A stretch of DNA of 64,000 nucleotides from Mactromeris polynyma (taxonomy: Eukaryota > Mollusca > Bivalvia > Venerida > Mactridae): the NCBI GenBank assembly GCA_032209605.1, contig JASFXZ010000002.1:52578431-52642430 (forward strand), written 5' to 3'. Of the stretch, positions 54,965 to 64,000 are shown piece by piece. Position 1 is the stretch's first letter. Each line of letters begins with the position of its first letter. The notes below the pieces were generated by a model. The model was not told the DNA's origin. It saw only the letters and a program-made list of their open reading frames with translations, and made no database searches. A program made the position numbers and the translations under genes.

Positions 54965-55255
54965 CCAATATAGGCTGTTTCCCCTTACCAAAAACTGTCC
55001 ATTTTCCCAAAAAAACATAATTTTTCCGCAATTCCTAGTTCATTTTTTCCCTCTGACTGAATTAATTTTTATTAAGTCAGGTTTTTGTGTATTTAACCTT
55101 TTATAAAAGAATCTTTGCTCTTACATCACCTCATATATATAACAAACACCAGCCACAGCTGAAACGTTATTTTTACAAGCAAAACAACCATTTTCTTATT
55201 TCCCAAAATTTGGGATTTATCATACCTATTTTCCCAATTGAAAAGGCTTACTTCA
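54965..55255 (-). mobile_element. Dispersed repeat, copy 2 of an inverted pair
   Basis: Reverse-complement counterpart of 45350-45640, with TTTGCTCTTACATCACCTCA, AAGTCAGGTTTTTGTGT and CAAAACAACCATTTTCTTAT in matching order. Confidence 0.7.
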
Positions 55256-55984
55256 AATTCATTTTTTGGTCAAATTATTTGTTTGCATGCAGGTTACGTG
55301 TTATACATGTATTTGTGCAGTTACACTATTCAGTGTTGCTGTTATGTGTGTATTACTTGTATAAATACACCAGGGGCAATATTACAGAAACATCTTAAGT
55401 AAAATATTTTCATTATCCTTCAATTACATTTTCCTTGACTTGTGTATTTAACATACAGGCTATTATATGGTCAAATCAAGAGTGATAAATGAATAGTATT
55501 ACATTTGTAATATGTTGTTGTCATTATCATAAACAAACTTACAGTTTTAATGTGGCTTTGGAATTACATTCATTTGAAGTTCTAAACTCAAGTGAAAATA
55601 TTGAAGATCCTCTTAAGATGGTTCTGTAATACGGATGTCTTATTCACAAACAATTTAAGACTGAAACTCAAACTTTGTCGTTAAAATCTTAAATGTCCTT
55701 TTTGCTCCTACGTTATCAAGTCATTATGAGTTTTGATCAAACTTAGCTGAAGTATTTAGTGGGTAACAACAATTATTCAAACAAAATTTCATTTTTTTAG
55801 ATTTTATGCAAACAAAAGACTGGGCAATTTAACATTTGCAAATTTGAAGTCGTAACTTGTTTGTGACTGAAGTCCCTGAATTCATTGTATATTATAAAAC
55901 ATTACTGATTGTTCTTTTTGTTGGTTGTTGGGGAAACAGAGTTACTCCAGGGATTCTAGACTTTATTCTCTAGACACTGGACGT
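55256..55984. other. No gene recognised
   Basis: AT-rich sequence; no domain, splice pattern or repeat signal stood out. Confidence 0.4.
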
Positions 55985-55988
55985 CACA

Positions 55989-56214
55989 TGTATAGAGGTG
56001 TTAGATTATCAACTGTGCATGTATAGAGGTGTTAGATTATCAACTGTGCATGTATAGAGGTGTTAGATCATCAACTGTGCATGTATGTTACCCATTCTGG
56101 TTGCTATGTATAGAGGTGTTAGATTATCAACTGTGCATGTATGTTACCCATTCTGGTTGCTATGTATAGAGGTGTTAGATTATCAACTGTGCATGTATGT
56201 TACCCATTCTGGTT
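55989..56214. repeat. 30-bp array expanding to 56-bp units
   Basis: Two to three units ATGTATAGAGGTGTTAGATT plus ATCAACTGTGC are followed by units in which GTTACCCATTCTGGTTGCT has been added, each present twice or more. Confidence 0.9.
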
Positions 56215-57995
56215 GCTATACTCATTGGAATTCAGAACGTTTATTGTCTCAATGTGAAGTTAGGTTCATGACAGTTGTTGTGTTCAATATTTGTCACTGC
56301 CTTGGAATAATAATTTAGTTATTTAAAAAAAACAACCATGTGTCACTGTGAACTGAATAGTTTTCATTGGAAAAATACTGAATAGGCTGGTAGAGAAAGT
56401 TAATTTTCAATTTTCAATTATATGAAGGAACTCCTGAGGAATTATTTTCAAAATTGTGAAGATCAGTTGACAAATTCCTTTCTAGAGATAGTTACATTCG
56501 AGATTCCTATAAACTTGTTCAATATTGCTATATAACACTAGCTTGACTTAACGTGTTCGGATAAAATGGGAATATTTGGGCATATTGGACAGAACTTGTT
56601 ATTCACATATAGTCAGATATAATTTATTTTGCAATGCACCTCATGCTTGTTAAGGATATTGCTACAACATTTATTTTATATGCAGATTCTGTGATATATT
56701 TTGTGGCTTGTTAGAAATATGTCATTTTTTCTGCTGTTGATGTTTTTGGTGCATTGTTCGTTAATATTACATGTATAAGGCAAAGTGGTCCGGGGTAGAG
56801 AGGTCGACACCTGATATGAAGGTCGCGGGTTCGGTGATGTTGAACTAGGCACAAACACTGGACTGTAAACCAAGGAAGCAGTCATGGGGAGGGGTTTCTA
56901 TTTTATTTGTTCCGTGATGAAACCTGTATTAGTGACCAAAACATTAATTTACAGGTTCTTACATTTTCTAACAGATATATTTGGCTAGTTTCATGTAATA
57001 CCAAAAATATTAAAATCAGACGTCTTCTTGACTTTTATAGTTATTTCAATATCGAGAATAAAATGCAAAAGTAAACTATAAAATGATGATGTCACATCCG
57101 GAATGCTTTACTCCATGGTAACGTAATTCTAAGAAAATATTTTGCTTTTCAAATAGAAAAAAAACTAACTAACCAACACTTATAAACATGCTCATTTAAT
57201 TCTACATAAAAATCAAATTACGCCTCAAAAACACTTCCTAGAAAGTTCTTTGTTTGTGATGCCAAACCTTCTTGGTAGGAACTTTTTGTTATAACCAATG
57301 TCACTAATACAGGTTCTGTCATGGAAGTGTCCGTTTCAAAAAGCTTATATCACGATTTACGTAAAACAGGAATATTATTATATGCTTGTATCATGATATA
57401 TGCTTGCCTTTGTTTTCTATAATGCTGGCTATTGTTTGTTTTCTTTCAAGTAAATCTTATTAGATTTCAATTTATTTTTCTTTCACTTATTTTGTATGAG
57501 CAAGCTTTAAAACACACAGCATTAAGTACTTGAAGCATTGTGTAAAACATAGAAATAAACCATTGTCGTTTTGTATGTTCATTTATCCAGTACCAGATAT
57601 TTACATGTTTTTACTGTTTGGCTTGTGTCATGATAACTTGGTTTACCAAGGTTTTTTGTTAAGTATATTGGCTTTCATATACAAGAATGTTGTCATTTAT
57701 GTCATTCAATCTCAAGTGAAAGCATTATATGGCATTTACTGGATTTATTGTTGTGCAAAACAAACGTTCAAACATATTCCAGATCATGATATGAATGAAG
57801 TGTTTAGTAACATGTTCATAGTTTAACCAATTCCTATATTTAGATTTTATGTTACATCATACAATCGTACAGGTAACTTTTAGTGGTGTTTGAAATAGAA
57901 TTATGTTACTTTTTCCTCAAATATTTGTCTGCATTTTTGTGTTTATATCTGATTATTTTTTCCACTCAATTTGGTTGTTTTACAATGTTAAATTA
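56215..57995. other. Mostly unique AT-rich DNA with a possible SINE remnant
   Basis: At about 56785-56850 GGGGTAGAGAGGTCGACACC and AAGGTCGCGGGTTCGGTG resemble the head of a tRNA-derived SINE. A 98-codon frame at 57530-57826 is hydrophobic and unrecognised, with no supporting features, and is not called as a gene. Confidence 0.4.
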
Positions 57996-58002
57996 TTTTT
58001 GC

Positions 58003-58203
58003 TTGAAATCAATATTTACCTATAATTCTATATGGTTGAAATCAATATTTACCTATAATTCTATATGGTTGAAATCAATATTTACCTATAATTCTATATG
58101 GTTGAAATCAATATTTACCTATAATTCTATATGGTTGAAATCAATATTTACCTATAATTCTATATGGTTGAAATCAATATTTACCTATAATTCTATATGG
58201 TTG
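58003..58203. repeat. 33-bp minisatellite, 6 copies
   Basis: TTGAAATCAATATTTACCTA plus TAATTCTATATGG repeated exactly. Divisible by three, so an apparent 116-codon frame runs through it. Confidence 0.95.
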
Positions 58204-58450
58204 AACTTTGTCTGTTCCTTTTACTTACCTTAAAACTCCTGGACAATTGGTGACAGAATAAATAAAATATGTGAGGACTATATATGTGTTTCAATATCTA
58301 GTTGTAAGTTTTCTGCGAACACCAGTTATACATCTATCTGCAGTCATTCCATGAGACACAGTGCAATAAAACTGCATTCCATCTGTTTATGAATTCTAAT
58401 AGTTATAATTTATGTGCGATTCATGGGGGGAAAACGTACTACATGTAGTC

Positions 58451-59087
58451 TTATAATACTGCAAAGAAAAATCCAGTAATTTCATTGGTTAAAGGCTCGC
58501 GTATAGGATTCTATATACACGGCGCTGACAGGGTATATGACGTTTTTCCCTTCATGCGCCTCGCGACAATTTTCGCTGACAGCTCGACTCGAAAACTTTC
58601 ATCTCTTGATATCTGCAAGTTACTAGAAATTGACAATTGATTTTCACACATGATTCAATAAATATTGAACAGAGTACACGTGTGCTAGTATTATTATTCA
58701 AAACGATAGATTTTTTAAGGTTTGAGCCAAAGTCAGTTCGATAAAGTCCATGAGATCAGACGCTTGAAAATAAAAATTAGAGTGCAAGCGCGCGCTTAAC
58801 CATGTGTATTGAGGTACCTTACGGGGTAATGCAATTAATTGTCAGGCATTATAACGTGTGAGTGAAATAAAAGAAATTTGATCTACAACAAGTAATTCCC
58901 GATATATTTTTAAAGGAATACGTTTTAATAACTGATATTTTACAAAACTAAAATACTCTAAACAATTTTATGAACCAAAAACACCAAAAATACACAGATC
59001 TATTTATTAGATATAGAGAGCTAGGCATCGAAACATTGCTTGTTTAACTAAATTCGTATGAAAACATGGAATTGCAGTATTATAAAT
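58451..59087. mobile_element. Possible MITE bounded by TTATAATACTGCAA inverted repeats
   Basis: CTTATAATACTGCAA at the left and TTGCAGTATTATAA at the right, about 635 bp apart. The inside is unusually CpG-containing near the left end (GGCTCGCG, GCGCCTCGCG). The palindrome at 59090 abuts its right end. Confidence 0.5.
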
Positions 59088-59089
59088 TC

Positions 59090-59227
59090 GTTATACAGGT
59101 TGTTGACAGGGTATATGGGGGAATATAACCAGTCTGCGATTCATATAACCCTCGGCTAACGCCTCGGGTTATATGGCACACAAACTGGTTATATTCCCCC
59201 ATATACCCTGTCAACAACCTGTATAAC
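59090..59227. repeat. 138-bp palindrome with 44-bp perfect arms
   Basis: The left arm starts GTTATACAGGTTGTTGACAG; the right arm is its exact complement over about 44 bp. Inside, ATATAACCC and GGGTTATAT form a second stem, so nearly the whole stretch can fold into one long hairpin. Confidence 0.92.
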
Positions 59228-59342
59228 TAATAATATATTGGCATCTTGGTATGAAATATTTCAGTTCAAAAGGCTTAATTATTTATGCCGTTTGTCTTAC
59301 TGTAATATTTGCTTAGATTTCTATTGATTTTATTTAGATAGA

Positions 59343-59641
59343 TATTACTAATACATTACTGTGACAAGCAGAACTAGTATATTACTAATACATTACTGTG
59401 ACAAGCAGAACTAGTATATTACTAATACATTACTGTGACAAGCAGAACTAGTATATTACTAATACATTACTGTGACAAGCAGAACTAGTATATTACTAAT
59501 ACATTACTGTGACAAGCAGAACTAGTATATTACTAATACATTACTGTGACAAGCAGAACTAGTATATTACTAATACATTACTGTGACAAGCAGAACTAGT
59601 ATATTACTAATACATTACTGTGACAAGCAGAACTAGTATAT
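59343..59641. repeat. 37-bp minisatellite, 8 copies
   Basis: TATTACTAATACATTACTGT plus GACAAGCAGAACTAGTA, identical in all copies that I compared. Confidence 0.95.
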
Positions 59642-59716
59642 TAGAAGTGAAGATTTCTTATCCATGTAGAGTAAAATATTGAATAACATAGCAACTTACG
59701 AGGATTTAACACTTTT

Positions 59717-60018
59717 CAGGGCTCTAGATATTTGTTCAAAGGCACTTGTCCCGGACAAATGGAAATGTAAAATTTGACTTGTCCGACATTTGAAGCTAGT
59801 TGTCCGAGAATATCGATCAATTTAGTAACAAATAATCATACACAATGATAGCTCAACAATCTAAAGTGAATAATCACATGTATGTGTTTGTGGGATTGTA
59901 AGGTTTGACTTACAACTGAACAATTGCTGATGTTGGTTAACTTCAACTCAACTGTTGGTAGCCTGATTCAGCATTAGACTAGTCCGGGGCGTTGGGCTAT
60001 GGAATTTCTAGAGCCCTG
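59717..60018. mobile_element. MITE with CAGGGCTCTAGA ends and 5-bp TSD
   Basis: TIRs CAGGGCTCTAGA and TCTAGAGCCCTG; CTTTT flanks both sides. The interior repeats TTGTCCG/CGGACAA motifs. A looser region with similar CGGACAAGT and CGGGCAA words is at about 31140-31510. Confidence 0.8.
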
Positions 60019-61038
60019 CTTTTTTGTAGCTATTCTACCAATTGACATTTAAGTATGTATATATTTTGTGTAAAGTACTAAAAACAAAGAAAGCTGGTCT
60101 TTCCATTGTTATGTTGTGTACATAATATGATTATTTAGATGATTGTTAACCATACTTATTTCATCATTGTATACTTACCTGTAATCGGTTTATGTAGAGG
60201 TAGTTTTACCTGGCAACTGTGTGTCAACATTTTTTGTTTTTTATCATCATGTTATGCACCTATCAAAAGTTTCCCCATGGTAGGGGGGGGGGGGAGGTGC
60301 GGGTTGACCCAGGGGAATTAGAAAATTTGACTTTTTTGGGGGTCTGTTTTTTAACTCTAGAGCATTTTGTCTAAATCCTAACAGTGGAAGATGCTAATTC
60401 CCCACTACCGGGATCTAGTACAAATCTGACTAAAGTCTATTTCCAGGCACCCAGAATCATCTGGCTTGTCAAATTACCACATGTAGGGAGTTTTCTGTCT
60501 GAAGTCCAATGGTTCCCCTCTTGGGGCTAAACATTGATTCTTACAAACTGAAGTTTGTCTTTTATATTTGAAAATAACAAGTTACATACATATTAATCAA
60601 ATTATATCACAATGGGTTCGATACATATGTACGATCAATTGTGTGAATTACTTGAAAAATACATTAATTTTGTTGATCGTTGAAGAAGATAAATAGATGC
60701 AGAGAATTTCTGTATCTGTGAATGCTTATCTTAACTAGTAACTCATGAAAGTTATGTGTCACATATTTGAGATAACCATTATTATGTTTATTTCTGTGTC
60801 TATTTATTTATTTTATATTCAACTTCAGTATGTTGGGTTGAATATTCTTTTGTTTGACGTACAATTTCAGCATTTAATATTTTCAAAGTAAATTTTCAAA
60901 ATGATTGAAAAACATTGGTTAATACACCAGTATCTGTAGATGTATTTATGTTTTCCACAGTTTTATTGTTTGCTATACATCATTTCTGCTCAATTCTGTT
61001 AGTTTATTTTGCACTTTCTAGAATAATAAAGATACATA
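60019..61038. other. No gene recognised
   Basis: AT-rich, with a G-run at about 60283-60294 in an otherwise unremarkable stretch. Confidence 0.4.
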
Positions 61039-61292
61039 TACACTGCCCTCCAAAAGTTCCTTCACACTTTGACAATTCCCATTGCAATTAATGTATTTTC
61101 ATGTTTGGGTCACATGCAATAAATCTGATGCTGCTGCTGAGATGTGCAAATTATTAATTCTTAACTATCCATCACAGAAGTGGAATGAATGATTATACTT
61201 CATGGTCATACATGTCTTATTTAAAATTCTGCATAAAAAAGTGTTGAAATTCAAAATATTCATGTGTGAAGAAACTTTTGGATGGCAGTGTA
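61039..61292. mobile_element. Tc1/mariner-type MITE, about 254 bp
   Basis: The left end TACACTGCCCTCCAAAAGTT and right end AACTTTTGGATGGCAGTGTA form about 30-bp TIRs bounded by TA. CAAAAGTT-type ends are typical of Tc1/mariner derivatives. No ORF. Confidence 0.82.
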
Positions 61293-61639
61293 TATACTAT
61301 CTTATTAACTGAGTAAGAATATTATATCTGTACTATGATTGTAAGATTTAACGAAGCATTTCTCCGTCCTTAACACTAGCCATGCCTTAAGCTATTAACT
61401 TATTTATATTAATCTTATGTCATTGTTTTCTATGCAATTTTAAGAAACTTTCCAATTATAAGTATTGCTTAAAACGTGAAGTGCATATTTATTGAATGAA
61501 GTATTTTGTTATACGTATACATTAGAGATCCTTGTCTCATATTACGCAAAAATATTGGGTGTATTTCATATAATTTCTCCTGTGACATATGCGAGGGAAC
61601 ATGTCTATCTGTTCTGGTTTTGTTATATGATACATTGCC

Positions 61640-61905
61640 ATACACTTATTACGGCGGTTCAAAATGTCAAATTCTCTCGATTCAGAAACAAGATGGCAGA
61701 CGTTGCCAATTTGGTACAGCTAGTCAGAACATCTCATTATTACTGGGGATCATTTTCTTAGAATTGTATAAGGTGTTCCGATCGTTTGATCTTGGAAGAA
61801 AATCTCAAACCTACCGAGAGTTCAAACAAGTCTAAATACATATACATGTACCAGCCTGTTTTGAATCCATGGTTTATATGTCCGTGACTTGATGCTATAT
61901 TTCGA
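61640..61905 (+). mobile_element. Dispersed repeat, copy 2 (pair of 10610-10795)
   Basis: Contains AAACAAGATGGCAGACGTTG and ATCCATGGTTTATATGTCCG in the order seen on the minus strand of the first copy. Confidence 0.55.
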
Positions 61906-62367
61906 TTGCATGACATTGTATTGTTGAAAGTTATGTATTTCATTTTGCATCTATGAGTGTACATAACTGCTAACAAACTTGGCATGTAATATTCAAACCA
62001 ATGACATCAGCTCATTTTCAAAGAGTGTTTGGCAAGTGTTATAAACTAAATATATCAAATACATAATTTCTTGATAACATTTCACCTTGAAAACTTCAAC
62101 TGATTTATAAATAGTTGCAGGAAGTTATGTGAAAATAAAATTGGTGATAAGAAAGTTATGGCCATAGTAATATATTTCATATATTATGTATTTATTAAAT
62201 AAATATTTTTTATATTTATATGAACATACAAATGTATATATACGGTGTATAAAGAGAATTTGCATGGAGATCCACGCTACCAATATTATAACTCTGGCTT
62301 TATGGGTCAAATAATAAATTTCTTATTAAATGTTGTTTTGTTGTGTTATGTTTATTGTCATACCTGG

Positions 62368-62808
62368 CCCCGTGTTCACAATGAATTAGGTTTTAAGATC
62401 AGGATCAAGATCAAATATACTTTCTTGCAAACTTTGAGAAATGTTGTATGAAAAACTAAATCTTTTTATATAATGTGATAGATATGAACGTTTTGCAAAA
62501 AAATTAAGACATTAAAGTTAGGTTTCATGTTTATTTAGAGAAGGATCATGAATGATAAGTTGAGCCTGATTCTTGAACATTGATCCTGATTTGATATGTA
62601 TCCAATTCAGTGATTAGTGTATTTTATTATTTTCTCAACAAATTAGTCGAGTTTTGAGGGTTTCACAATGTTAATTAGAAGAATCAAGGTAATTTTGTGT
62701 TAGTTAATTAAAAGTACTGCATACAAGTTTTCAATTGCTTTCAGAAAATGACAAATATATTTTAGAATCAAATTGACCCAGATCAGTTGATCCTTTGTGA
62801 ACACAGGG
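62368..62808. mobile_element. MITE-like element with CCCYGTGTTCACAA ends
   Basis: CCCCGTGTTCACAATG at the left and TTTGTGAACACAGGG at the right. GATCAGGATCAAGATC and GATCCTGATTTGAT inside extend the symmetry in part. Confidence 0.6.
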
Positions 62809-64000
62809 CGTGTGGACCATCACAGTATGAACACGAGGTATGACATGTCGAGGTATGGCAAGAAATATTTCCCTTATAAGTGATGGCTTGTAGACGAGCC
62901 GCTGTAAAACCTGGTGTGTTGGTTATGCTGTTACATCTTTCTGATTCAGTTAGCATCACCGACTGTATTTCTGTAGAAAAAATTCTGACTGAATATTCTC
63001 ATCTTGGGACCAGTCTAATTTCCCATTTCAATTTATATTTAATTATCTGGAAATAGCTTGTGTTGCTAATAACCGAACATTAATTAGAATGGAAATGAAG
63101 ATCGAACCAAACACTCATGCACGCTTATTTTTACAGTTGTAGTTGGAATAAAAGATAGAAATTAGTCACTAGCTTGTTAAATTAAGGCAATAATTATATG
63201 CCCTAGAAAATAGCCATATTTTTTTTAAGCGATATTTTGGAAACTGGATACTACAGCAAAATGTTCACGGTTTTATCGTTATACAGTCCTTCAACTAATA
63301 CTGCTATAATTTTGTAAAAAATGTTGAAAAATAATGGAAGTTATTCGAACTTTTGGTACTGTCAAATGGTACATGTTGGTCCGGTAAATCAGGCGTATTG
63401 CTCAAGCGTTCATTTTGCAAAAGAAACACATGTATACAAAGTTAATAATCATATCTACCTCTTGCCATCGAGATTTTTAAAAAACCCATAAAATTAAGTT
63501 TTTAATTCCAAATTAACAACAACAGAAACAAGGGGTGAGTACGGAAAATCTAGTTTTTTATATTTTTGTTGATATAATTTTGAAAAAAGACGCATAAGCT
63601 TGTATACTTTCTTTCCTTTCCAAAAATACTTTTGATATTTAATAATACTTAACAGAATTTTGTGTGCATTTACCGGAATGTAAAACAATATCAAAAGCCA
63701 TTCTGCATGTACAAATTTACTATACAGTGTATAGAGTTAATCCATAAATGTGTATATTGATAAACTGGTCACAACACGTGGCAAGGCTATCGTATGGTGG
63801 CATATTACTGCCACCAGTTAGCATGATAGCGTTCGCGAATAAATTCGTGTTAACCACTTAATTATTACGATAATTATCTAGCTATCTAGTTAATATTCGT
63901 GATAAATTTTCGGTATGATAAATATAATAAAACTAGAAACAGGCTTGAAAGTGCCCAGAACTGCCACCTCTTACCTTTTTAGACGTATTACACTAGATTT
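62809..64000. other. No gene recognised
   Basis: AT-rich sequence to the window edge without a supported ORF, RNA gene or repeat. Confidence 0.4.

Noticed and set aside
57530..57826. 98-aa hydrophobic ORF
   Set aside because: No recognised domain, no splice or regulatory context, and length compatible with chance in AT-rich DNA.
57883..58233. 116-aa ORF with repeated SIFTYNSIWLK
   Set aside because: A 33-bp minisatellite read in its open frame.

Overview
The window is animal nuclear DNA: AT-rich, with intron-split genes, long 3' flanks and many transposons and minisatellites. The gene content (a nanos orthologue, a type II membrane phospholipase D of the PLD3/PLD4 group, a consortin-like TPR membrane protein) and the kinds of repeats (a DIRS-type tyrosine-recombinase retroelement, an APE-type LINE, tRNA-derived SINEs, many short inverted-repeat elements) suggest a lophotrochozoan, most likely a bivalve mollusc. 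The species assignment is inference from repeat style and protein resemblance. No database search was possible.

Layout. 1-1006: an element with about 57-bp terminal inverted repeats around a 25-bp minisatellite. 1079-6267: a nearly complete DIRS-like retrotransposon on the minus strand, with inverted terminal repeats, an internal complementary region, gag-like, RT/RNase H and tyrosine recombinase ORFs, but broken by a frameshift or slippage site, a stop codon and a second frameshift. 6653-7549: nanos coding exon (+). 7550-15635: no gene recognised, only nested mobile elements. 15636-36377 (untranslated exon perhaps to about 39.7 kb): PLD3/PLD4-like gene on the minus strand, reconstructed here as nine coding exons encoding 480 aa with both HKD motifs. 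Its introns carry a full-length-looking LINE (about 22.36-28.0 kb), five large minisatellites and several MITEs. 36.4-43.6 kb: upstream region with SINEs and MITEs. 43636-54323: consortin-like gene (+), ten coding exons, 396 aa, with TPR-like helices, an RVxF PP1-docking motif and a C-terminal membrane anchor; its introns carry four more sizeable arrays or families. 54.3-64 kb: no gene recognised; minisatellites, MITEs and a long palindrome.

Most unusual signal. In two unrelated genes a minisatellite has grown out of an exon-intron boundary. In the PLD gene about thirty 40-bp units each repeat the 3' splice site and the first 19-24 nt of exon 7. In the consortin-like gene seven 43-bp units repeat the last 42 nt of an exon, six of them with the strong 5' splice site. 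A smaller case, three near-identical acceptor-like sequences, lies just before nanos. In addition the LINE tail ends about 13 bp from the exon 4 acceptor, and a 34-bp array runs to within about 15 bp of the exon 9 acceptor. Together these suggest that intronic repeats here replicate, supply or crowd splice signals. Visible tandem arrays add up to roughly a sixth of the window (estimate by eye).
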